Shown: positions 32,022-45,100 of the stretch, in pieces
Position numbering within the stretch: position 1 is the stretch's first letter
Layout: every line of letters begins with the position of its first letter
DNA from: Mesostigma viride
Lineage: Eukaryota; Streptophyta; Mesostigmatophyceae; Mesostigmatales; Mesostigmataceae
NCBI GenBank assembly: GCA_009746045.1
Contig: RPFO01000079.1
Location: 6,736,953-6,800,952 of the forward strand
Reading direction: 5' to 3'
DNA: 64,000 bases
Notes under the pieces: model-generated
Told to the model about the DNA's origin: nothing
Database searches by the model: none
The model's input: only the letters and a program-made list of their open reading frames with translations
Made by a program: the position numbers and the translations under genes

Positions 32022-35000
32022 TCATGATGACATGTACCGCGAGATGAGCTTGTCGATCTGAGTGAGCAGGGATGCGGGTGGGCACAGGTGTGTGTGTGGA
32101 ATGGGTGGCCAGGGGGGAGGAGAGATGAGCAAACACAAGGTAAGACACACTTCTATCCACGAGACAATCAGCGCAGGCCAAAAATCTGGAGAATCCAGAC
32201 GAAGGTAGCTTGAGCCTGCTGATAGATTATCCGAATTTGTCGAGTAATTCAAGATGATAGAAATTAATGGAGGTGGAAATGTGTAGCCGTGTAGTTCAAA
32301 TCATGGCTGGTTAAATGTTCAGAGCAAGACCTAGACACTCTTGTGAAAGACACACTTATCTACTATTTATGTCAAGAAAGTAGTCACATGCCTCTGTCAG
32401 AAGGACATAAAATATGCATAGAAACCGAGCATCGATGATGGCACAATTCACAACAGATCATAACCAACACACGGTATCAAAGACGTCCGAGGCAAGTTGC
32501 AAGCGCATGATCCAAACGGACACCGTCCAATCGCGAAACGATGGGCGGCTTGGAATCGCTTTACCCATTCCGACACAGCCAGTTGTGCCTGAAGTCATTG
32601 TGGCTGCCATGAATGGCTCACCTTTTCCTTGCGCTTCGGGTTGAGCAGCTCCGACACCTCCACCTTGACGTCCGTCTTTAGCGATGTCGAGCTCTCCACC
32701 ACCTGCACACCCGTCCACGTTACACACCCATCATATCAGTATGGATTTTGTAGTGTTAAAACCAAGGTCTTGCAATCATGGCAGGTAAGGGGCTCACCCG
32801 ATGATCCACACTCAACAATATGTTGCCCATCCACCGGTGGCGGCTATAGGCAGCATCCTTGCCGGCAAGGCATGCGACAGAGGCAAGTATAGCTTCTCAA
32901 CATACAGCCCTTGCACAATGCCTTATGACAGAGGCTACATATCTAGCAACGATATATCTACGTCCTACGAATATATGGAAATGTATAGAAATACACACAT
33001 ATATATGCAAATACATGTGTATACACAAATCCTCAACCTCATCATTTAACTACATCAAAGAAATTCCAAATAGCCTATGCTGATGTCATCCATAAGCTCA
33101 CTGCTCGTGAGCAATCTGTCAACCTCAGCACAGGAACGTTATTTAACACGTCCAAATCTCACCGTATGAGTTCACAAGTTCCCTGCCCTACCTCCCTGCC
33201 CTACTACAGTGGGCCGCATTACAAAAACCTATGTCCGACCGCAGTAGCTCCATGACCTAGCTCCTGACCTACTACGGCGGGCAGCATTAACAAAGGCTAT
33301 GTCCCACTGTAGTAGCTCGCCGCCATAGCTCCCTGCCCTTGCGAGGTCCCGTACCTTCTGGGCCACCTTGCGGGCGACGCTGGCGATGCGCTCCTGGCTG
33401 GCCTTCCCCGAGGCCGCCCAAGCACCTAGCGCCTGTCACGAGAGAAACAAGTGTTTGCGAGGACTAACACGCAGCTGTGAGTGCCATGAGGTAATCATAG
33501 GCTGCAGTTGCAGACATTGACCGCAACACTGGTACCATTACGGTGAAAATATTTACAAGGAGAAACCGTGTATGTTGCATCTGGAAGAAACACCCCCGCG
33601 TAGGCTGAGCTGTGCGACGTACTTGGTGACTTGGAACCGTCATCCTGGCAGAAACGGGGCATTTTCGGTCGGCTGACCCTGCGGACCTTTTCGGGAGCAC
33701 TTATCCTCCCGGGCCCAGGACAGCCATGCACCTGATCATGATGATGATGAGGGAAAAGCACCCATAGCCTGATGGGCCTGTTACTAGCAGACACTGAAGA
33801 GCCGACAATTTCGTTTCATCCACGTCAGATTCTAGCATTCTCACAGCGTCCAACCCACTAGGCAACGCCATGGTCGTCACATGAGTGCTATTGTTTCTAA
33901 ACATTGGACAAGTTTTCAGTGGAAAAAGAAGTGCATCCATCACGAGGTTGTAAAAGATAAAACCACCAGCCCTGCAACTAGTTGGTTTGTTACCATCTTT
34001 GCTCAACAGCATTCAACTGCTGAGCATGACCTGCTTGATGAGCAGCACAGCCACCTGCCAAGCACATGCAAACACACGAACAAGCATAGTCATATGGTAC
34101 ACCACGCCCACCTGGATCGCATACTGCGTGATCAGCTCCGCCGGCGTTCCCCATGCACCAGGGGTCAAGCCAGCGCCCCCCGGACCCGCGCCACCGCGGC
34201 CCGCCCACGCGGCCTCTGTACCGCCATTCTGCCGACCGCCACCATCCATGTCCATAGGGATCGGCGGCGGTGGCTCTGACGGCATGGGTGGGAGATCCAC
34301 TGGTATATCAGGAGGCAAGGGGATGGATCCATCCGCCATCGGGGCATGCGGGGCACTGCCACTGGCGCCCGCGTCCCCCGTTCCATTCACCCCCCCCTCG
34401 ATGTTGCTACCGCCGCCGTCACTCAACTGCGCCATTCCCCTCATAAGCTCCTTGGCCACCCTGGCCAGGGTGTCGGCGGCCGAACCCGACCGGTCCCCCT
34501 CCCTGTGGTGCCTGTGCCCGTGATGATGCTTATCCTTGTGGCGTGCGTGATGCTTGCCACGCGACCCCCCGCCCTCGCCGTCCTTCTTGCTGGAGCCGTC
34601 GTGCCTCGACCCCTGCTCGTGATGGCGGTGGTGATGACCATGATGATGGCCGCTGTGCTCGTGCTCTTTCCTCCGTTTCTTCTCGCCGCCGTCACCCTCC
34701 TCGTGCCCCCGCTTGCTCCCCTCCTTCCCCTTGCCCTTGTCCCTGTCGGGCTTCCCCCCTAGCCCGGCTTTCTTCTCGTTCCGGAGATATGCGGTGAACG
34801 AGAGTATCTGCGGAAGGTCCACCGGGGGCACTATGACCTCCTCCACCACATCCTCCGATTCCCATGCCCCATCCTTCCCCTCGCCCGCCCCCTCCCCAGC
34901 CCCCATCTCATGACCATTCGCCATGAGCCCCGCCGCCCTCGCCCTCTCCCCCGCCTCGCGGACACCTCCGGCATCCCCATAGGAGCCAGCGTCGCGGGCG

Positions 35001-38000
35001 CCGAGGGGAGACAGCAGCGGCAGGGCAGGTCTCGCGACCGCCGGCGCCGCTGGTGCATTAGAGCTGGCTCTGGCATCCGCCCCCAAAGGAGACGCAGCAG
35101 CAGTGCCCTTGGTCAGCCGTTGATGTTCCTGAGGTTGGCTACCGCTGCCCTCACCGGCATGGGCTGCGGTTGAGGGTTGGGACCGCCCGACGCTACGGCT
35201 GGCTTGTGCGGCGGCCGCAGCTGCAGTCGCCTTGGCTCTCGCAGCAGCGGCAGCCTGAGCGGCAGCGGCGGCTTCCGAGGCTTTCTTTTTCGTGACTTCG
35301 GCCTGGAGCTTGTTGCAGTGCTCCGCCAGCGCCTTCAGCCCGGGGTTGAAATCCTCGCTGCCGTGCGTGTGCGTTCGTTTTTGTGGTTCCCAAAGCCCAT
35401 GGACACGCCCAGCCAGGTGGATCCATGCAAGCATCATCCACGGGGGGAGTGATGCGTCTTCATGTCAGCCAACGTCACAACATGGCCTGGTTTGTGGATA
35501 TTCCTAGTGATTGAGTCATAATGCATTTAATAATCAATGAATGCCTCGTGTGCTTGCGTCATGGGCGACATGATGTACTCACGTGCGCGCGTCCACACGA
35601 CACGCGCATGTGCAACTAGTTCATTTGTTCGTAACTGGATGGGAAACTTTCCAGCGTCGCTATTCGTCCAAGCATTACCAAAACGAGAGCCAGAACATGC
35701 AAGACGATGTAAGCGTAGTTCCCTGTCCACTGTCTACCCAAGTCTACAGGTTGCCCAAGTCTACAGGTTACCCGAGTCTACAGGTTACCATGCCCCAAGT
35801 CTCCCTTGGAGTGATCGACCTGAGACTGCCCTGCGCGGTGATGGTGTCAACCATTCTGACACCCTCTCATCGCCACCACAATGACCCAACCGATTGCCAG
35901 ACTCACCTCAGAGCCCACAAACCTTGCCGAGTGCAGCACTCACCCCAGGCCTCACCCCCTTAGCCAAAGGCACCGCTCTCCCCGCAGCTCTCACCTGGGC
36001 CTTTGCCTTGGCCGGATTCACATCGACCCCAATGACCCTGCACTTTGCAGACACTCACCCCAGAAATGATCCCTCGAGCTCCAGCGCAAACGCCAGCACG
36101 CCCGCCTGCTTCAGAGCGCGCAGGGACGGCGCCAGCACCAGCAGCTGCAGCAGGTTGCGCAGGAGGCGCCCGCTCTCCTTGCGGCGTGCGTGCGCCGGGT
36201 TGGCGGTGGGCTTGCAGAGCTCATCCGCGCAGGTCTGTGGGGGTTGGGGGGTGACGTCGGATCGTTAATGATGGATAGATATGGCGGGTCGTCAGTTCAT
36301 GGATATGGAGCTGCAAACAAGTAGGGAGAGAGGGAATTGGGAGGGAGAGAAATGAGGGGCAGAAAGAACAGGTGCGTGTGTGTGTGTTTGTTTGTGTGTG
36401 TGCGTTGGGGAGTGGGGGTGGGGGTGGGGAGAGAGCGAGGGAGAAAGACGGAGCGGGGAGGAGAGGAGCGGAACGAGAGAAGGAAAGAGTGCGGGTGAGA
36501 AAGAGGCAGAGCCAAAGACATTGGTGACCAGACAGGGCTGTCGACGCTGTAACATCTTGCTATGGACTTGGTGCACCCACCAGATTCCGTCTCCCATTAA
36601 ATCCCATCGCCACCCCACACCCCATCTCATCATGCTCGCACCGCCACCTACTCTCACACCTACCATTGCGCATCACCCAAAAATGGATGGGTGAGACCCA
36701 CCTCCATCCATTCGCGGATCGCCTCCAGCGTCTCCGTTCCCTTCATCAGCTCCGAGGCCAGCTTGCGCTGCAGCAGGAACTCCTGGCAGAGAAACAGCAG
36801 CAACAGGCAGGGTTCAGGATGTAGGGTGAGGGGGGGGGGGGGGGGGGGCGGAAGGAAGAAATGGGGTCATTTCAATGCAATGCTGCCCACCCTCACCCAA
36901 CGCTCTCCCCTTCCATCCCCTCTCAAACCCATTCCATGCCACCCCCTTCTGCCGACCCACTCTCCACAAGTCCACAGACACCACAGGAGCACATCAAACG
37001 GTGCCGTCCCACCGTCCACTTCACCACCCGTCGCTCCCCCTCTCCACCCACAAGCCCCCGAGCGAGCCATAGCTCCATAGAGGCGAGAGTAGGCGCAAGG
37101 CTGGGACCTGCTCGAAGGGGGAAAATCTTTCAAGGATTACTCAAAAAAGTTGCCTAAAAATGTATGCTCGCAAAGGGGACGCCATGGTCCAGTCTGGGTG
37201 CCCCAGCTGCACGATCGCACGGTCTGCAAAAATATACATGCCCACCTCGGGCACACCCTGGAATAACCTGGTGTGTATGTCCTGCTATGTATGTCCTGCT
37301 ATCTATGGTGTCACCCTTTCCACCTGCGATCGTGCTGCCTGTGGCCCACGACCCGCATATCCTGATGTATCGACATTTGGTCCAGAGATGTGGTACATCC
37401 GAACCAGCGCCGCCTATGCCACGTGGAGGACCTGCACACTCGCCCCGAACGCACTGATCTCCTCTACCCGTTGAACCTACTGACGAATCGTATTACTGTA
37501 TCCTACTACACACAGTGCACCGCCGCGAACCTGCACGATCGCGCCGCACGTCTCTGGAAACTGCACGTTGGGCATGCACTCATGGCACTTTGCGAGTTTG
37601 GCCGCGCCGACCAGGCCTTCGATCTCGCGCAGGAACAGCCGCTGCTCCTCCCTGTGGCAGGCATAGTGCACAAATATCAGAAGGGGGGAAAGGGGGGATT
37701 AGGAGACGGTAATAGGAACAGCCGCTGCTCCTACCGGCACACAAACAGAAATAGTACACAAATGGTATTAGTACACAAATATAAAATGGTAAGTACAAAT
37801 ATAAAGTGGCAGGCAATAGTACACAAGTACAAAAAGGGTGGGAAGGAGCTTAGGAGACAGTAATAGGGACAGCCGCTGCTGCTCCCTGCGCCGTGCAATA
37901 AGAAATAAGACTAGGAGGCACTATCAGGAAAAAGCGATGTGAAGCCACAACAAGCAGTGTTCGCGAGGGTCGATGGCACTATGGATCAGGAAATCATCGA

Positions 38001-39166
38001 GGGGCAAAGGTAGCCGTGAGGGGGGGTCGTCATGGGACAGCATCAGGTGCAGCAAGCCGCCAAGGAATCGGCAAAGGTAACCACGGCAGCATCAGGTGCA
38101 GCAAGCCGCCAAGGACTGGGAATCTGCCGAAAAGCAATGTGCAGGATGCGAAATGAAAGGAAGACCCAACACTTCAAAGGCCACCCACAGTTATAGATAC
38201 CACTTGTTGTTTCCTGCACGCGAGCCACTGAAGTCCTTGTGCGTAACTAGGTTACCCCCCGCATGTAACACTTGGAAGTACAGACAGCATTCAATGGCTT
38301 GTGACAAGAATGCGTGCCAATGGCTAGCACATGAAAAAGCTTACATCACACAGGATTCGTTCATGCTTCGCACACTGGGCTAAAAATGCAGCACAGGGTG
38401 ACGAAATGGCTACCACATTAGCATGAAATGAGCCCAAGTATACGGCACATCGACGGCTCAAAAGCATGAAGAAAGAGCACATGACAGACACAATTGCCAG
38501 CACATTGGAATGAATTCATACCATACGGTAATAAATAGCACACATAAAGAAGAACGAATAACAGATAAGATCACATGCACATCAGCGGACATACCTCGCA
38601 TCCTCCCGGTAACGCGTGTCGTCAACAACGTCGCCAGCCCAACCCTGCCCCGCCCTCGCCACCCCCCTCCTCTCCTCCCCCTCCTCCCCCTCCTCCTCCA
38701 CGCCCTCTCCCCTATACTCCTCATCCCCCCGGTCGCTCCCATCCCTGGAAGACTCCACCCTCCGCTTCTTCACCTTGGTCCGCTTCTTCGCACCCTCCTC
38801 GCCGCCCTCCTCGCGTTTCACCTTCAACTTGTCCCGTTTACGCACACCCTCCTCCTCGCTGGCCCTGCCATCCCCCCCCTCCCTCCATTCCTCTTCGTCC
38901 TCCGATCCACTGTCCCTTAATAAACCCCGCCGCCCCTTGACCTTGCCGTCTTCCTCCTCTTCCTCTTCTTCCTCCTCTCTCAACGCACTCGTCGTCGTGA
39001 CAGCCTCACCATCCCCCTTGCCTCCCATGGGCGGGAACATCTCATCCATGGCGTAGCAGCCATTGTTGCCGTCCACCAGCCAGGGACGGCCCTCGAGGTG
39101 GGACAGGATGCGCCGCGCCTCACGCAGGCCGCTCAGCAGTGCGCCGCCCACCGTGTCCGCGTGCTC
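32022..39166 (-). CDS. KDM1-like gene, exons 14-22: end of catalytic domain, charged linkers, SRI-like tail
   Basis: Exons: 38595-39166, 37531-37651, 36702-36782, 36059-36234, 35995-36037, 34112-35353, 33355-33432, 32622-32702, 32022-32057. Exon 14 closes the oxidase fold with TVGGALLSGLREARRI, then runs into an acidic and Lys-rich linker with nine Glu in a row. Exons 15-18 are helical (FLLQRKLASELMKGTETLEA; RLLRNLLQLLVLAPSLRALK), faintly like a TFIIS N-terminal bundle. Exon 19 (414 codons) is Ala-rich, then His/Lys/Gly-rich (EHSGHHHGHHHRHHEQGSRH), then Pro-rich; its acceptor near 35353 is the weakest splice call. Exons 19-22 end in LITQYAIQALGAW, GKASQERIASVARKVAQK and KEKIDKLISRYMSS, which fit the three-helix SRI pattern including the final LISRYM. 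Confidence 0.78.
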
Positions 39167-42100
39167 CTGCGAGGGAGGCGTTATTAGGGACATAAGGATG
39201 AATGGTGGACATAACAGTTTCGGTGCTATCAGAGAGAGTGTCCGCGTGCTTCTAGGGTGGGGCCATGACTATATAGTATAGTAGTATGAATATAGGAAGA
39301 ACGCAAATCGTTATGGTTGGATGACGTCCTCATGCTCCTGCCCGGGCCGTTATCATGAAGATATAGATGCATGAGAATCACGGCTATCATCCAAGCCAGA
39401 CCGCGTCTGTATGCTCATGCGGGGAGGGGACAAATATGGATGCCAAACAGAGCTCGTCATTAAAACATGATGACTAATCGACGAGTAGGGTTATTGAAAT
39501 GGCATGATCCTCACCCAACGTGGCTGCATGGTGGCAGGATGGCATGACAAAGCGGCAAAGCGGTTCAGAAAGGGAGCCCATAGAAAATAGTAACGAAACA
39601 GAAACAGGGGAAAAACCAACGCTGGAAACAAAAGACAAGACACAAAAAATAGTGTGATGGATTTTGAATGCTGTGCCCTAGTATGAGTAGACCGCCTGAT
39701 AGGGGACAAGAACAGATAGAGAATCAGACCTAATAAAGGAATATACCACATGTGGGAATAGACAAGATAGGGGGGGAAAGGTGAACTGGGTGGAGTTGCC
39801 TGTAAGAAAACATTATCAAAGGGCAGCCGCAACAAACATGAGATGCAGCCATGGGGACAGCTGTCAAGATGCGCAGAAATATATTCACAATAACCTGAGC
39901 CTGGCGAGCACAGCAGGGTCCACGTGCAATCCACATGCACCAGCCCGCATGCATTGGCTTACATGCACTAGCCCACAGGCATGGGCCCACATGCACTAGC
40001 CCACACGCACTAGCCCACACGCACCAGCCCACATGCACTAGCCCACACGCACCAGCCCACATGCACTAGCCCACATGCACTAGCCCACATGCACTAGCCC
40101 ACATGCATTGGCACACATGCGCTAGCGCAAACGCACTGGCCCACACGCACTAGCCCACACGCACTAGCCCACACGCACTAGCCCACACGCACTAGCCCAC
40201 ATGAATTGGCCCACACGCACTAGCCCACATGCACTAGCCCACACTGCCCACACTTGCCCACACGGGCCGCACCTTGCATGTGGCCTCCCCCGCAAAGAAA
40301 ACGGCGTCGTCCACGGGCGCCGCCAGCAAGTCGTAATCCTTGCTGGTGGACCCAACCGCGACGAACGAGTAGGCGCCACGCGCGTAGGGATCTCCCCCCC
40401 AGTTAGTCACGCGCGTCTGGACAGGCTGGGGGGGGATGTCGAACGGGTCCAGTCGGAAACAAGGGGGTAACAAGGGGGTGCCAGCGGGATGACGAGGTGA
40501 TAATCGACAGGCAAATAGGGCGAATAATGGGTGGACCACTGCTGAATAACTTTATCATAGTTAGATAATTCCTGATGAGTAAGGTCAAAGCGGTAAGAGC
40601 TACAGATTTCATGGTGCAGACGCCAGATGGGGGCCGCCGGTGTTCAAAAGCGACATGACAAGTGCATCCACCACTAACACGATACCTCTGTCGACTGTCA
40701 CAAGCTACGATACCCCACGACTCTCTCGCCTCTACTTCCCCAGAACAAACACCGAGCTACCGCGCTGGCACGTTTCCACCGTATCCGTGCATAGTCCACG
40801 CGCCTGTGACATCACAAGCCTCCCAAACTAGATTGTTTTATTCCTCGGCCGACAGGTTCAACAAGGCAGGATGACACATACCTCGGGGACCACGTCTGCG
40901 CCAAAGATGACGCGAAGCTTGGCCAAGGCATCGCCCACCAACAGATTGGGACCATCCGGGAGCATCGCGTCAGCAGCCGAGGCGCCGACCGCGAGGGCCA
41001 TGAGGATGGGTTTCCCGCACGTGCGCTGCCGCACACACACATAAGAGCACATGAAAGAGCATACAAAAGCATATATCAGAGCACATACGAGCACATGAGA
41101 GCACATAAGAGCACATAAGAGCACATAAGAGCACATAAGAGCACATAAGAGCACATAAGAGCACATAAGAGCACATAAGAGCACATAAGAGCACATAAGA
41201 GCACATAAGAGCACATAAGAGCACATAAGAGCACATAAGAGCACATAAGAGCACATAAGAGCACATAAGAGCACATAAGAGCACATAAGAGCACATAAGA
41301 GCACATAAGAGCACATAAGAGCACATAAGAGCACATAAGAGCACATAAGAGCACATAAGAGCACATAAGAGCACATAAGAGCACATAAGAGCACATAAGA
41401 GCACATAAGAGCACCTAAGAGCACATAAGAGCACATAAGAGCACATAAAGAGCACATGAGAGCACATAAGAGCACATAGTAGTAAGAGCATATAAGAACA
41501 TATGAGGATACTAGGTTAGAAGGGCTTATAAAAGCTTATGAGGGCACATAATAAGGACATAGGTATCGGAGCACGAAAAAGGGGACAAACTAGAGCACAG
41601 TTTATAGCACAAATAAGAGCACATAACAATAAGAGGCCAGCATCAGCGCAAGCATGTATGAGAGCACAAGCCCAGTCCCACGGGCGCCTTTCTAGAACAA
41701 GAAGCATCGACCTCCCCTGTTTGTGATGTGACAGGGGCAAAAGCTCACCATAACGTTCCAGACCATGAAGCATCGACCTCCCCTAACTATTCTGTCATTG
41801 GGGCAAAAGCTCACCATAACGTTCCAGACCATGAAGCATCGACCTCCCCTAACTATTCTGTAATTGGGGCAAAAGCTCACCATAACGTTCCAGACCATGA
41901 AGCATCGACCTCCCCTAACTATTCTGTCATTGGGGCAAGAGCTCACCATAACGTTCCAGACCATGAAGCATCGACCTCCCCTAACTATTCTGTCATTGGG
42001 GCAAGAGCTCACCATAACGTTCCAGACCATGAAGCATCGGCCTCCCCTAACTATTCTGTCATTGGGGCAAAAGCTCACCATAACGTTCCAGACCATGAAG

Positions 42101-45100
42101 CATCGGCCTCCCCTAACTATTCTGTCATTGGGGCAAAAGCTCACCATAACGTTCCAGACCATGAAGCATCGACCTCCCCTAACTATTCTGTCATTGGGGC
42201 AAGAGCTCACCATAACGTTCCAGACCATGAAGCATCGACCTCCCCTAACTATTCTGTCATTGGGGCAAAAGCTCACCATAACGTTCCAGACCATGAAGCA
42301 TCGGCCTCCCCTAACTATTCTGTCATTGGGGCAAAAGCTCACCATAACGTTCCAGACCATGAAGCATCGACCTCCCCTAACTATTCTGTCATTGGGGCAA
42401 AAGCTCACCATAACGTTCCAGACCATGAAGCATCGACCTCCCCTAACTATTCTGTCATTGGGGCAAAAGCTCACCATAACGTTCCAGACCATGAAGCATC
42501 GACCTCCCCTAACTATTCTGTCATTGGGGCAAAAGCTCACCATAACGTTCCAGACCATGAAGCATCGACCTCCCCTAACTATTCTGTCATTGGGGCAAGA
42601 GCTCACCATAACGTTCCAGACCATGAAGCATCGACCTCCCCTAACTATTCTGTCATTGGGGCAAGAGCTCACCATAACGTTCCAGACCATGAAGCATCGA
42701 CCTCCCCTAACTATTCTGTCATTGGGGCAAGAGCTCACCATAACGTTCCAGACCATGAAGCATCGACCTCCCCTAACTATTCTGTCATTGGGGCAAGAGC
42801 TCACCATAACGTTCCAGACCATGAAGCATCGACCTCCCCTAACTATTCTGTCATTGGGGCAAAAGCTCACCATGATGTTCCAGAACATGAAGCATCGGCC
42901 GCGTGCCGCCTCTTCCTTGGGCACCACGCCGAAAAAGTCGGACGTGATGCGCTCCTGCCAGAACGCATCCGGAAACTCCATGATGACCTGCAGGGTGCAC
43001 AGGCAGGCGGGAGGCATGGGGTGGAGGCAGAGTAGGCATGGGGGCATGTCGCGGTAAGTCGAGTGTTCCCAGGACATGCCGCCAGTGCGTGAACATTGGG
43101 GCATGCCGCCAGTGCGTGCACATTGGGACATCACCACTGCGATTGATCGGGATGGCAGCAGAAGCGTGTTAGCCTGCCAGCCTAGCAGCGCATGAGGCGG
43201 TTTGTTTCCACTGTTTAATGCTTGGCAGAAAATGTTTTATTGGGTGGAGCAGCTGGGAGGTCATATCTGCCATGCCTTGGTGAGGTTTATTTCCAAAAGC
43301 GATTACACTACTTCCAAACACTGCCCAAACCATAGCCAACCATATCAAATACGTAGCAACCAGCTACACCAGAAAAGGCATACGTCGAGCAGGCGTCCAT
43401 GAAATTCTGATCAGGCACTCCGCAAAGGTGAAAACCGTTTGCGTTCAGTGCCGGGCCGCGGAAAACGCGGAAAAACGCGATCTGCAAATGAATCCGACCG
43501 TAATCGAACTGGGGACCTCTCGCACCAACTTTCGCTGACTATAGGACGGACGTCTCCGGTTACCATGGCATCGCCAACTTACACCTACAGTCATCCGCAA
43601 AAGTTCTCCTTTCCGGGGAGTGATGCAAGCCTTTCGGATTTGGCGTCCATGAAATGGCATTACGGAAACCAGCTGCTCAGAGGTGGTATGAAGAAAGACA
43701 AAAAAAGAAAGTAGCTGCTCTGGACGAAGAACAAAGCTTCAATGGAGAACCGGATGGCACACAGTGCAAGTAGTTCTACGCGGAAAAGATAACGGCAGGC
43801 TCGAGCTACCATGGTCCGGATTCTCCCGATTCTGGCCTGCGCTGGTTGTCTCCTTGATACAATCAGCCACCAAAGCATGAGCCGGCTACGGTCTTTCGGA
43901 GAGAGCGTCACCATGGCCTAGAACTCCTGCCCACCCCATTCCCCTCATGCGCAAACGCCCAGCTCCCAAAATCCCACGGGCACTTTCCATGATATAGTAC
44001 TACAGTATACTCTGATGTGTAAATTAATTCTTGAACAGTAGTGAATCATGACTTGCTAAGCAAGATGATTACTATCGATGAGGCAAACCCCACCTTGTTG
44101 AGAGCTCCAAAGCCAAGGCGGGAGATGGCCTGGGCCTTCCATTCCGGAAGCGGGGGATCGAACACAATGTCCCCGCTCTTGAGGCAACCCAGGGACACCT
44201 GCAGGTGGTTTGTGCAGGGACACAAGATTGCTCTTCACAATGTCAGCAGGCTGGGGATGTGCCGTAACAAGTTCAGGGCAACGCAACACAGCCCTGGTAG
44301 GCGATGCACCATTCATTCATGCATTCACGCGCCTCCGTTGGGAGAGTCCCGCAACTTTGCAATGCACCATGACTGTGACCATCGTGACGACCGCGCCCGC
44401 TGGAACAAACGCTGGAACCGCCACGTGGGAGGAAGAAGGGTCAGCAAACAACAAAAAATATAAAATACCTGTACCAAAAAATATATATCAATACACCAAA
44501 AAATATATACCAATAAACATATAATAGATATATATAATACCGGTACCAAGCCTTGGCAAGCACTACTGTCGACAAGCACGTGAATATACCCCAGAGAAAT
44601 GCATTCCAGTTAGCCCCTCACCCATGGCTGAATGCCCCTCACACGATAGCATGGTGGCATAGCTGCCCTGTAAAGACAGGCACCTGCCACTGCCATGGCA
44701 GCGCGCTGTTTGGGCATGCTAACAAATGCTAGGGAGGGTGTCCACCCCGCCACTCGGCAGAGAGTTCGGTGGGTACTGTATGCTGGCACGCGCCAACATG
44801 TACAGGTATCTATGTCGACGTGCATCCTTGTGTACCAGTCCCAAGAAGCGCATCGCAAAAATGACAACAAAGACGCCCTACGCAAATAAGTATCCATGAG
44901 GATGACCCTGCCTGCTGGGTGGTTGGCTGGCTGACCGGCTGGCATGCACTAATGGCAACCTCGGCCAATAGTGTACGTGCTTTAAGGTAATGAATAGCAA
45001 CCTTGGCACCTCCCGAGGCCCTGCATTCCCACGGACTCCCTCTAACAAGCACTTGCTATCTACTGCCACCCACCGTCCCCAGCACATCTACTGCAACACC

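Noticed and set aside
40858-41491. Minus-strand frames of up to 205 aa rich in CALMCSYVLL
   Set aside because: Translation of the 12-bp AGAGCACATAAG array; only the last part is the true exon 12.
41728-43057. Plus-strand frames of 435 and 397 aa with 22-residue repeats
   Set aside because: They are the antisense of the 66-bp array in KDM1 intron 11 and of exon 11; open only because the unit length is a multiple of three.
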